A DNA stretch of 64,000 nt from Helicobacter sp. MIT 05-5294. Lineage in GTDB: Bacteria > Campylobacterota > Campylobacteria > Campylobacterales > Helicobacteraceae. This document shows, one piece after another, positions 57,023 through 64,000 of the stretch; within the stretch, counting starts at the first letter, position 1; every line of letters starts with the position of its first letter. The stretch lies in NCBI RefSeq assembly GCF_000765675.1, contig NZ_JRPA02000006.1, positions 47,552 to 111,551 of the forward strand. The letters run 5' to 3'. Under the pieces are notes generated by a model. It made no database searches. It was not told where the DNA came from and worked only from the letters and a program-made list of their open reading frames with translations. The position numbers and the translations under genes are program-made.

Positions 57023-57789
57023 TGCACACAAAAGCACAAATCCAAGCAAGATTCCACAAAGCAAAGCCAACTTATGCCCAAAATGCGACGATACAACAAG
57101 AAATGCAACACACCTTGCTTCAAATGCTATCCAAACACTGCCCAAAGCGAAATTTAGCCAATGTCTTAGAATTGGGAAGTGGCAATGGAATCTTATGTCA
57201 AAAACTTCTGCAAATCTTTGATTTTGAATCTTTTTTGGCGGTTGATTTGGTGGATTTTTCTCGCGAGTTTGCAGAGATTGGACAAAAAACTAAGAGCAAA
57301 ATAAAATTTCTACAAGCGGATTTTGAAGATTTTAACGCGCTCCAAAGCGTTCAGCCAACCTTAAAATACGATTTGATTCTTTCCAATGCCGCGATTCAAT
57401 GGGTGCATCAGCCTAGTTTTTTGCCTAAACTCAATGCTTTGTTAAGCCCTAATGGATTCTTGGCTTTTAGCACTTTTGGTAAGGAAAACTACAAAGAGTT
57501 GCGCGAACTCTCTAGTGTGGGATTGGAATATTTAAACTTGGAGGATTATGCAAAAATTTTGGGGGCAAATTTTGAAATTTTAGAATCTTTCGCGGACAAA
57601 AAACAGCTACGATTCCCTAATGCGCTTGAAGTTTTTAGGCATTTACAAAGCACAGGAGTAAATTCTCTAAAGCACGATTTTTCGCTCCATAAAACACATT
57701 TAAAAGCCTATCAAGAGCGATTTTGCAATGTTTTGACTTATCATTGCCTCTATGTCGTCGCTGGAAATCGCCACAAATGCGATTTTTAA
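57022..57789 (+). CDS. bioC: Malonyl-ACP O-methyltransferase BioC
   Basis: 255 residues from the ATG at 57022, overlapping the bioG stop (TAATG); an ATG at 57010 is possible. BioC methylates malonyl-ACP to disguise it for fatty-acid elongation. N-terminal QIQARFHKAKPTYAQNATIQ is the BioC signature, followed by SAM motif I VLELGSGNGILCQKLL, and YDLILSNAAIQWVHQP with LLSPNGFLAFSTFGKENYKE. The rest forms the substrate cap. It ends the carA-bioF-bioG-bioC run. Confidence 0.9.
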   Translation: MHTKAQIQARFHKAKPTYAQNATIQQEMQHTLLQMLSKHCPKRNLANVLELGSGNGILCQKLLQIFDFESFLAVDLVDFSREFAEIGQKTKSKIKFLQADFEDFNALQSVQPTLKYDLILSNAAIQWVHQPSFLPKLNALLSPNGFLAFSTFGKENYKELRELSSVGLEYLNLEDYAKILGANFEILESFADKKQLRFPNALEVFRHLQSTGVNSLKHDFSLHKTHLKAYQERFCNVLTYHCLYVVAGNRHKCDF

Positions 57790-57854
57790 GCCTTACGCAA
57801 TCAGTGGATTCCACATTTTATCTATTTTTCCCGCATAAGAATCTTTGATTTTGC

Positions 57855-57860
57855 TATAAT
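57855..57860 (+). promoter_or_regulatory. -10 box (TATAAT) for the Dsb gene
   Basis: GCTATAAT about 28 bases before the ATG at 57889; SD AAAGGAAA follows. Confidence 0.5.
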
Positions 57861-57888
57861 TGCCCAATAAAAATCCAAAGGAAACCTT

Positions 57889-58557
57889 ATGAGAAATCCA
57901 TCATATCTAAAATTTACAAAATTCATCTTTGGCGCGATTTTTGGCGTATTTTTGGCATTTAATACACTCAATGCGCAGACCTTAAAAGAGGGCAGAGACT
58001 ATATCGTGCTTCAAAAGCCTCTTGATGTGCCACAAAAATCTATCGTAGAGATTTTTAATGTAGGTTGTCCGCATTGTGCCAAAATGAGCGAGATTCTGCC
58101 AAGATTATTCGCCGTGATTCCACAAGAGGCGGTGTTTTTGCCCTATCATATTATCACGCAAAATGCCTTTAGCGCACAAGCAAGTGAGGTTCTAGCAGTA
58201 GCAGTTAGCATTGATGCAGAGCGTAATTTGCATTCAAGAGATATTGAATCTTATTTTAGACGCGCGAGTAACGCCTATTTTGACGCATTTTTCAAACAAC
58301 AAAAAAAATTTAAAAACAAAGAAGCGTTCATCGCGTGGGGATTGGACGCGATGGAGATTTCACAAACCAAGTTTGAAACGCAACGAAGAAGCCAAGAAGT
58401 GCAAGAAATGCTTAAAGTTTGGCAGGATTCCGTTGAACAAACAGGCATACAAAGCGTTCCGGCTTTTATCGTCAATGGAAAATATCTAATCCTCCAAGAC
58501 GCGCTAAAAGACGCGGAAGATTTCATCTACAAAGTAGATTATTTGTTGGGCAAGTGA
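57889..58557 (+). CDS. Periplasmic thiol:disulfide oxidoreductase (DsbA/DsbK-like, CPHC)
   Basis: 222 residues. A signal peptide (about 1-29, FIFGAIFGVFLAFNTLNAQ) precedes a thioredoxin fold with active site Cys60-Pro-His-Cys63 in EIFNVGCPHCAKMSEIL, a helical insert (YFRRASNAYFDAFFKQQKKF), and the cis-Pro in GIQSVPAFIVNGKYLIL. The CPHC site is the same as E. coli DsbA and H. pylori HP0231. Predicted to introduce or shuffle disulfides in the periplasm. No DsbB or DsbI is nearby. TATAAT promoter directly upstream. Confidence 0.87.
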   Translation: MRNPSYLKFTKFIFGAIFGVFLAFNTLNAQTLKEGRDYIVLQKPLDVPQKSIVEIFNVGCPHCAKMSEILPRLFAVIPQEAVFLPYHIITQNAFSAQASEVLAVAVSIDAERNLHSRDIESYFRRASNAYFDAFFKQQKKFKNKEAFIAWGLDAMEISQTKFETQRRSQEVQEMLKVWQDSVEQTGIQSVPAFIVNGKYLILQDALKDAEDFIYKVDYLLGK

Positions 58558-58659
58558 AGTTGCAGGGCAAATTCATAGAAATTTGAGATTATCTTCACAA
58601 TTTATTGACAAAGTGTTTTTATAATTTCAGGCGAAAATAAAACAATCTAAGGAGATGAA

Positions 58660-59061
58660 ATGAAAACTTTGAAATTCTTTGGAGCATTCCTAAGTGCGGC
58701 GATTCTTACCACTTCTGCGATGGCGGATTATGACTTTGATGTGCAAGGACAAATCGCCGCTGTGGATAACGCGAACAAAACCATTACCCTAGCAGGTCCT
58801 AGCGGACAACTTGTGATTAAAGTTTTGCCTTATACAGAGATTAAAGGCGATGATTGCGGTGCTTTTGGGCAAGATGTTTATGGGACTTTTAAGGATTTGA
58901 CGATTGGAAAATTCGTAAAAGTAGAGGCGATTCCTTATGGAGGATACAACGCGTATGCAGAAAGCAATGCCCAAGCGGTTAATCCACAAACAGGTTTGCC
59001 ACAAAATATGCAATTAACCGCTAAAGAAATTGAATGGAAATGCTATCCTAGAGCTTATTAA
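58660..59061 (+). CDS. Periplasmic beta-rich protein (DUF5666-like)
   Basis: 133 residues. Signal peptide MKTLKFFGAFLSAAILTTSA-MA, cleavage near 22. The mature part repeats short strands: VQGQIAAVDNANKTITLAGP, LVIKVLPYTEIKGDDCG, FKDLTIGKFVKVEAIPYGGY, like the DUF5666 OB-type fold. Two Cys (one near 68, one near the C-terminus) may form a disulfide, perhaps by the Dsb protein next door. TATAAT at 58620-58625 and SD AAGGAG precede it. Function unknown. Confidence 0.6.
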   Translation: MKTLKFFGAFLSAAILTTSAMADYDFDVQGQIAAVDNANKTITLAGPSGQLVIKVLPYTEIKGDDCGAFGQDVYGTFKDLTIGKFVKVEAIPYGGYNAYAESNAQAVNPQTGLPQNMQLTAKEIEWKCYPRAY

Positions 59062-59124
59062 TCCTCTGTGCGGATTTTCTATTGCATTCCTGCGCGATTC
59101 TACATTGCGCATTGTATTGCTTGT

Positions 59125-59163
59125 CGTCATTGCGAGATTCCGCAATAGCGGAATCGTGGCGCA
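59125..59163 (+). repeat. Dispersed repeat, copy 3
   Basis: CGTCATTGCGA followed by GATTCCGC-AATA-GCGGAATC (perfect 8-bp palindrome arms) and CGTGGCGCA. Located in the 59062-59424 gap. Confidence 0.7.
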
Positions 59164-59233
59164 CAATTTATGAAACAAATTTCACCTGCACTTGCAAATC
59201 TACAATCTAAAACCACTACCAAAGATTCTACTG

Positions 59234-59277
59234 CGTTATTGCGAGACTTCGTAGAAGTCGTGGCAATCTACAATCTA
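59234..59277 (+). repeat. Dispersed repeat, copy 4
   Basis: CGTTATTGCGAG, ACTTC-GTA-GAAGT, then CGTGGCAATCTACAATCTA. Same gap as copy 3; the remaining gap (59278-59416) shows no gene, only degenerate pieces such as GCGCAATGACA near 59350. Confidence 0.7.
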
Positions 59278-59416
59278 AAATCTCGCATTGTAGAATCCTC
59301 TTTTGTTTAGATTTGGATTGCTTTATCGTTCGCCCTGCTCATTTCGCGCAATGACACAGCGGTGAAATCCTTGCACGATTCCGCAATCCTTCATTAATCT
59401 TTAAGAAAACTTCTCT

Positions 59417-59422
59417 TATAAT
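59417..59422 (+). promoter_or_regulatory. -10 box (TATAAT) of the metal-resistance operon
   Basis: TATAAT immediately before the 26-base operator, so bound repressor would cover the start site. SD AAAGGAAA precedes the ATG at 59479. Confidence 0.6.
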
Positions 59423-59424
59423 TT

Positions 59425-59450
59425 AATATATGAACAAATGCTCATATATT
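59425..59450. promoter_or_regulatory. SmtB/ArsR-family operator palindrome
   Basis: AATATATGA-ACAAATGC-TCATATATT: perfect 9-base arms with an 8-base spacer, the ATATATGAACA...TCATAT type of sequence used by CadC/SmtB repressors. It overlaps the transcription start of the repressor-ATPase operon. Confidence 0.8.
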
Positions 59451-59478
59451 ATAATAAATGAAAATCAAAGGAAATTCT

Positions 59479-59820
59479 ATGCCAGAAATTGATGAAAATC
59501 GTGCAAAAACCTTGCAAACCATTCTAAAAACATTGCCCAAAGAAGAATTGCTTTATGATTTGGCAGAGTTGTTTAAAATCTTTGGAGATTCTTCAAGGAT
59601 TCGGATTCTTTCGCTTTTGCAGGTTGATAAACTTTGCGTCAATGAAATCTCACAGCTTCTAAACCTCACGCCAAGTGCGGTTTCTCATCAGCTAAGAATC
59701 CTGCGTCAAGCGCGACTTGTGCGCTACCAAAAAATCGGCAAAGAAGTTTTTTATTCCCTAGATGACGACCATATTGAAAAGATTTTCAATCAAGGCTTAG
59801 AGCATATCCAAGAAATGTAA
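59479..59820 (+). CDS. ArsR/SmtB-family metal-responsive repressor
   Basis: 113 residues from the ATG at 59479 (SD AAAGGAAA); ATG at 59458 has no SD. The winged helix is FKIFGDSSRIRILSLLQVDK, LCVNEISQLLNLTPSAVSHQ, LRILRQARLVRYQKIGKEVF, with the recognition helix SAVSHQLRILR. The CadC double-Cys box (ELCVCD) is here only KLCVNE, so the alpha3 soft-metal site is incomplete. The last helix DDDHIEKIFNQGLEHIQEM has the D-x-H...E-H pattern of alpha5 zinc sites (SmtB/CzrA), so zinc or cobalt sensing is favoured over cadmium. It precedes the ATPase by 10 bases and represses via the upstream palindrome (inference). Confidence 0.85.
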   Translation: MPEIDENRAKTLQTILKTLPKEELLYDLAELFKIFGDSSRIRILSLLQVDKLCVNEISQLLNLTPSAVSHQLRILRQARLVRYQKIGKEVFYSLDDDHIEKIFNQGLEHIQEM

Positions 59821-59830
59821 GGAGGCGAAA

Positions 59831-61807
59831 ATGAGTTGTTGCAACGAAGAATGCCAAAACGCGTTACAAAATACAGAATCTAAAGCCCCACAAGAAACAA
59901 GCACACAAGGCGTTTTAAGCAATGTCCTTTTTGGGGGCGCAATGATTCTTTATGGTTTCGCGCTTTTGGTGGATTTTGGGTGGATTGGATTGTCTTTGGA
60001 TTCTACGCTTTTGAGCGCGATTTTCATCTTATGCTACCTTGTTTTGGGGTTTGGAATCCTAAAAGAAGCCTTTATTGGGCTAATCAGCCGCGAATATTTT
60101 AACGAAAATACCTTAATGGCACTTGCTTCTTTAAGTGCGTTTTATATTGGAGAGAGTGCGGAAGCGGTTGCGATTTTGGTGTTTTATCGCATTGGAGAAA
60201 GCCTAGAAGAGCGTGTTGTAGCCAAAGCCAAAAAACAAATCCAAAACCTAAGCGCACTAAAAATTGAAAGTGCGAGAGTTTTGCGTGAGGGGGTGCAAGT
60301 GAGCATTCACCCTAAAGAGATTCAAAAGGGCGATGTTTTGGTTGTGTTTGCGGGAGAAAGAATCCCTGCAGATGGCAAAATCATCAAGGGCGAGGGCAGT
60401 GTGGATAATTCCGCACTCAATGGTGAATCTATCCCGCAAAGTGTAATTGTGGGCGATAAAGTTCTTTCCGGCGGAATCAATTTAGACGCAAACCTACAAA
60501 TAGAGGCGACGCAAAATTACGCAGATTCCGCATTTAGCAAGATTTTGCGTTTGATTGAAGAGGGCAATGCGCAAAAAAGCCATAGCGAAGAGTTCATCAC
60601 GAAATTCGCGCGGTATTATACGCCCATTGTTACGCTTTTAGCCTTTGCTATCACGCTTTTGCCGACTTTCTATTTTTGGGCATTAGGTGCGGATTTTATG
60701 GAAGCGTTCAAAACTTGGTCTTATCGTGGAATCATTTTTTTAGTCGTTTCTTGTCCTTGTGCGCTCGTGATTTCAATCCCTCTTACCTTTTTTGCTTCGC
60801 TTGGAAAAGCCTCCAAAATGGGAATCTTAATTAAAGGTTCAAGCTATTTAGAATCCCTATATTCCACAGGCACGATTGTGTTTGACAAAACCGGCACACT
60901 GACAAAAGGCGAACTTGTTGTCAAAGAGGTTCAAGTTTTTGGAGAATACGACAAAGATTTTGTGCTAAAAAATGCCCAAATACTAGAATCGCATTCTAAC
61001 CACCCTATTGCCAAAGCGATTTTAAACTACGCGATTCCACAAAATGCGGCATTGAATTCTGTGCAAAATACGCAAGATAGGATTGAAGATTTCAAGGAAT
61101 ACGCCGGAGGTGGCATTCGTGCAACCCTCAATGGAAAGGCATTTGCGCTAGGTAATGCGCGGTTTATAGAATCCCTCATCAAGCGTGAGATTTGCGAGGA
61201 GCAAAGTGCGAAGTGCCAAGTGTTTTTAAGTCTTGAAAACCAAATCATCGGCGCATTTACTTTAGAAGACGCACTCAAAGAAGAAGCCAAAGACGCGCTT
61301 TTGAAACTCTCCGCAAAATCTATGGATTTGGTTATGTTAAGTGGCGACAAACAAAGCGTGGCACAAGAAGTCGCCCAAAGCGTGGGCATTTCTACATATT
61401 ATGCTAATTTGCTCCCCCATCAAAAAGTCGCACATTTAAAAGAGATTCTACAAATCCAAAAGGCAAAGGGCAAAAAGGTGATTTTCGTAGGCGATGGCAT
61501 TAATGACGCACCCTCACTCGCGCTTAGTGATATTGGAATCGCAATGGGCAAAGTCGGTAGTGATGTGGCGTTAGAGGGGGCTGATATTGTGATTATGGAC
61601 GATGATTTAAACAAGATTCCACAAACGCTTGAAATTGCTAACAAAACACGCAGAATCCTATTAGAAAACATTGTCTTCGCACTTGGGGTGAAAGCGGCGA
61701 TTATGGTTTTGGGGGCGTTGGGTTTGGCAAATCTATGGTTGGCACTTTTTGGAGATGTGGGCGTAGCACTTCTTGCGCTGCTAAATGCCAAACGCACGAT
61801 GAGTTAG
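59831..61807 (+). CDS. cadA: Heavy-metal P1B-type ATPase (Zn/Cd/Co exporter)
   Basis: 658 residues. The Cys-rich head MSCCNEECQN replaces the usual HMA domain. Six to eight membrane helices with the ion motif C308-P-C310 in VVSCPCALVISIPLTF. Actuator NGESIPQS, phosphorylation Asp352 in FDKTGTLTKG, HP motif SHSNHPIAKAI, and hinge VGDGINDAPSLALSDIGIA. The last helix has LWLALFGDVGVALLALLNA, the P1B-2 D-x-G signature for Zn/Cd/Pb. With the adjacent sensor it forms a self-regulated efflux operon. H. pylori CadA (HP0791) is the expected relative. Confidence 0.92.
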   Translation: MSCCNEECQNALQNTESKAPQETSTQGVLSNVLFGGAMILYGFALLVDFGWIGLSLDSTLLSAIFILCYLVLGFGILKEAFIGLISREYFNENTLMALASLSAFYIGESAEAVAILVFYRIGESLEERVVAKAKKQIQNLSALKIESARVLREGVQVSIHPKEIQKGDVLVVFAGERIPADGKIIKGEGSVDNSALNGESIPQSVIVGDKVLSGGINLDANLQIEATQNYADSAFSKILRLIEEGNAQKSHSEEFITKFARYYTPIVTLLAFAITLLPTFYFWALGADFMEAFKTWSYRGIIFLVVSCPCALVISIPLTFFASLGKASKMGILIKGSSYLESLYSTGTIVFDKTGTLTKGELVVKEVQVFGEYDKDFVLKNAQILESHSNHPIAKAILNYAIPQNAALNSVQNTQDRIEDFKEYAGGGIRATLNGKAFALGNARFIESLIKREICEEQSAKCQVFLSLENQIIGAFTLEDALKEEAKDALLKLSAKSMDLVMLSGDKQSVAQEVAQSVGISTYYANLLPHQKVAHLKEILQIQKAKGKKVIFVGDGINDAPSLALSDIGIAMGKVGSDVALEGADIVIMDDDLNKIPQTLEIANKTRRILLENIVFALGVKAAIMVLGALGLANLWLALFGDVGVALLALLNAKRTMS

Positions 61808-62002
61808 GGATTTATGCGTTTTGTGGGTTTGGCGGAATGTGGCAAAGTGAAATCTTCACAAAACCGCCACACTGCCACGATGTCGGCTTAAGTCTTTCGT
61901 ATTTTATTCTTTGTTGTGCGGTTTTTGCGCAAACCCGCGCTTTGGCGTGGAATTTTTTTTGGATTTTCTAGCGGAATCTCACGCGAAATGATAGCTTCCT
62001 TA

Positions 62003-63058
62003 TTACTCTATCCTCTTGATTCTGTCTTGATATTTTTGGCGGTATTTTTTGATGTTTTCCGCTGCTACTTTTTGCATATCTGCTACTTCGTCAAACTCAT
62101 CTAAAATCTCTTTGCCAAGCAGGGTTTCAATCGCATCTTCACGCGTAACCACGCCATAAAATTGCCCATATCTATCTTGCACGACAAATAATTGTTCTTT
62201 TTGAGAAATAAAAAGATTCAGCAGATTTAGCACAGAGAGATTAAACGACACAACATAAACCGGTCGCATTAAATCCCCGATGGTTCGCTTCTGCGCACCT
62301 TCTTTTAGCCCGGCTTCTAAAATATCTTGTGTATGCACGATTCCAATCACAAAATCTTCGTTTTCACCATAAACAGGAATCCTAGAGTAGTTGTGAATTT
62401 CTTTGAGGCTTAATGCTTCTTGAAGCGTATCGCTATAACATAGTGAAACAACCACGCTACGAGGCGTGAGAATATCAATGGCTTGATAGTTTTTGAGTTT
62501 GAGTAGATTCTCTATGATATATTCTTCGCGCATAGAAATAGAACCGCTTTGATGTCCTATTTGACTAGCCGCTAGAATCTCATCGCGCCCGATAAACAAG
62601 CTAGAGCTTGTTTTGACAAAGCGCGTAATTAGCTTCGCAATCCAAACAAAAGGAAAAACGATTTTTAGGAGATAATGAATGCTTAGCGTTACATAAGGAG
62701 CTAGATTTTTCCAATAAGTCGCGCCGATAGTTTTGGGTAGAATCTCGGAAAAATAAATCAACACAATCGTCAAAATTGCCGCTCCCAATGCTTGATAATC
62801 CAAACCATAAAGACTTGCAACTTGGATTCCAACTCCCGTTGCCGCCGCTGTTGTCGCAAAGGTATTCAAAACCAAAATTGCCCCCTCTGCGTCATCAACA
62901 TTATCTTTGAGATATTTCAAACGCGCCCCAACTTTTGGGTTTTGCTTTTCAAAACTCGCGACAAAAGACGGAGTGATAGACAAAAACACAGATTCCATAA
63001 TGGAGCAAAAAAAAGTAAAAACAATTGCAACTAAGCAATAAACAACTAAAAGAATCAT
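62003..63058 (-). CDS. CNNM/CorC-family transporter protein (DUF21 + CBS)
   Basis: 351 residues. DUF21 membrane domain (four helices, about 1-155): SIMESVFLSITPSFVASFEK, AILVLNTFATTAAATGVGIQ, FSEILPKTIGATYWKNLAP. A tandem CBS pair follows (about 195-315): ILTPRSVVVSLCYSDTLQEA, EIHNYSRIPVYGENEDFVIG, LFVVQDRYGQFYGVVTREDA. Members are implicated in Mg/Co homeostasis. No CorC_HlyC domain after the CBS is seen. A tandem paralogue sits 8 bases upstream. Confidence 0.85.
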   Translation of the reverse strand: MILLVVYCLVAIVFTFFCSIMESVFLSITPSFVASFEKQNPKVGARLKYLKDNVDDAEGAILVLNTFATTAAATGVGIQVASLYGLDYQALGAAILTIVLIYFSEILPKTIGATYWKNLAPYVTLSIHYLLKIVFPFVWIAKLITRFVKTSSSLFIGRDEILAASQIGHQSGSISMREEYIIENLLKLKNYQAIDILTPRSVVVSLCYSDTLQEALSLKEIHNYSRIPVYGENEDFVIGIVHTQDILEAGLKEGAQKRTIGDLMRPVYVVSFNLSVLNLLNLFISQKEQLFVVQDRYGQFYGVVTREDAIETLLGKEILDEFDEVADMQKVAAENIKKYRQKYQDRIKRIE

Positions 63059-63066
63059 ATTTTCTC

Positions 63067-64000
63067 CTATCTCTGCTGCAAGTTACCCACGCCAAGCGCG
63101 GCATTAATCGCATCTTCTAACGCCACGATACCCACGACTTTTTGCGTCTCATCAACAACCAAAAACAAATGTTCTTTTTGTGAGATAAACTTTTCTAGCA
63201 AATCCAACACGCCCATTTGGGATTCTACCTTGAAAATGTTTTTTGCGATAGCTTGCAAACTCTCCGCGCCTTTTTCTTCAAGGTTTGAGCGTAAAATGTT
63301 CTTTTTAAACACCACCGCGTTGATATTGTCTAGGCTTTTGGCAAACAAAGGAATCCTAGAATATTTATGCACATTAGGAATCTCTAAAGACTTTTGAATG
63401 CTTATCGTTTCTTCTAGTGCGAAAATCTTGTCTTTGGGCGTCATAATATCTTTGGTTTTAAGTGTTTTTTGCACAATCAAATGCTCCAAAATGTCGCCCT
63501 CTAGCTCATTGATAGAACCGCTTTTCTCTCCAAGGTCCATAATCGCCAAAATCTCATCACGGCTCATTTGGTTGGTATCTTTTCTCTTGAATAAATGCGT
63601 AATAATGCGTGAAATATACACAAAAGGAAAGGTAATGCAATAAAGCGTAAAAATACAATAAGACATTGGCAAAACAAGTATTTTCCAATAAGTCGCGCCG
63701 ATAGTTTTGGGTAGAATCTCGGAAATATACAAAATGCACAAAGTCATAAATAAAGCAACGAATCCTTGCCAAGATTCGCCAAAAATCTCCACTGCTTGTG
63801 CGCCCACTCCTGCCGCGCCCACGGTGTTTGCAAAGGTATTGACAACCAAAATCGCGCCCACGGCATTATCAATATTTTCTTTTAAGTATTTTAAAATCTT
63901 GCCACTTTTAGGGTGAGATTTCGCATAGCTTTCCATAAATGGAGGCGTAACAGAAAGCAAAGCTGCTTCTAACACCGAACAAACAAAAGAAATCACAATC
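63067..64000 (-). CDS. CNNM/CorC-family paralogue, cut by window edge
   Basis: At least 311 residues; the frame is open to the right edge and the true start is outside. DUF21 core SVLEAALLSVTPPFMESYAK, GAILVVNTFANTVGAAGVGA, ISEILPKTIGATYWKILVLP; CBS region IMTPKDKIFALEETISIQKS, NVHKYSRIPLFAKSLDNINA, LFLVVDETQKVVGIVALEDA. It lies 8 bases before the second paralogue and shares a 45-base identical DNA block with it (63681-63725 and 62707-62751), although the rest differs. Same function as its neighbour is presumed. Confidence 0.85.
   Translation of the reverse strand, partial: IVISFVCSVLEAALLSVTPPFMESYAKSHPKSGKILKYLKENIDNAVGAILVVNTFANTVGAAGVGAQAVEIFGESWQGFVALFMTLCILYISEILPKTIGATYWKILVLPMSYCIFTLYCITFPFVYISRIITHLFKRKDTNQMSRDEILAIMDLGEKSGSINELEGDILEHLIVQKTLKTKDIMTPKDKIFALEETISIQKSLEIPNVHKYSRIPLFAKSLDNINAVVFKKNILRSNLEEKGAESLQAIAKNIFKVESQMGVLDLLEKFISQKEHLFLVVDETQKVVGIVALEDAINAALGVGNLQQR

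Noticed and set aside
58605..58625. TTGACA plus TATAAT before the DUF5666-like gene as a full consensus promoter
   Set aside because: The spacer is only 9 bases, so the TTGACA cannot act as the -35 for this -10; the -10 alone is mentioned with the gene.
61735..62104. Two + frames after the metal ATPase
   Set aside because: They overlap cadA or the CorC gene, have no SD, and are not recognised. The gap 61808-62002 holds nothing I can support.

Overview
The window comes from a member of the Campylobacterota and most likely from Helicobacter, of the enterohepatic/intestinal kind rather than H. pylori itself. The signs are an AT-rich base composition, G/C homopolymer contingency tracts, an arsRS-like two-component pair next to hemB, a CadA-type metal pump, a CPHC Dsb protein, a monomeric NADP isocitrate dehydrogenase and the origin cluster dnaA-dnaN-gyrB. 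Unlike H. pylori, it carries selA/selB/moeA (a selenoprotein and molybdoenzyme background), DcuB and DcuC, and a two-subunit Fe-S fumarase. The species assignment is inference.

Layout. 0-5 kb: cut-off TM2-domain gene, a frameshifted small HTH gene, a Na/phosphate symporter, then a nucleotide-sugar dehydrogenase coupled to a transglutaminase-like gene carrying a C11 tract. 5-11 kb: selA-selB-(degenerate NifS-like)-moeA, all leftward. 10.7-15 kb: universal stress protein, two small genes, a structured leader, an ArsRS-like two-component system and hemB. 15.5-21 kb: Uup ABC-F protein, lgt, a STAS-like gene, then an autotransporter whose promoter spacer contains G14. 21.4-31.4 kb: bioA, an orphan HARE-HTH restriction-type gene with the stub of its lost methylase, dcuC, a TrkA-C protein, tgt, bacteriohemerythrin, fapA, and a graveyard of restriction and DUF2335 remnants. 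31.4-34.5 kb: fumarase and dcuB. 34.9-36.8 kb: a two-domain pyruvyltransferase/methyltransferase gene split by two C12 tracts. 36.9-42.6 kb: plsY, gyrB, dnaN, dnaA and the putative bipartite oriC. 42.6-50 kb: ruvC, a thyX gene fused to an extra C-terminal domain, icd, a WD40 protein and ispG. 50-58 kb: tRNA-Phe and biosynthesis genes panC, bioD, carA, bioF, bioG and bioC. 58-64 kb: a Dsb protein, a periplasmic protein, a SmtB/ArsR repressor with its operator and metal P-type ATPase, and two tandem CorC/CNNM paralogues.

How the genes work together. C4-dicarboxylate respiration is served by dcuB, fumarase and dcuC. Biotin is made by bioC/bioG (pimeloyl-ACP), bioF, bioA and bioD in three clusters. 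The surface is modulated by slipped-strand switches at four tracts in three loci: the transglutaminase, the autotransporter promoter and the pyruvyltransferase/methyltransferase.

The most unusual items are the double-tract three-segment gene at 34.9-36.8 kb, the promoter-spacer G14 tract at 18.83 kb, the ThyX fusion at 43.1-44.2 kb, the inverted repeat that can hide the arsR ribosome binding site, the NifS-like protein lacking its PLP lysine, and the restriction-modification ruins at 22.8 and 30.5-31.4 kb.
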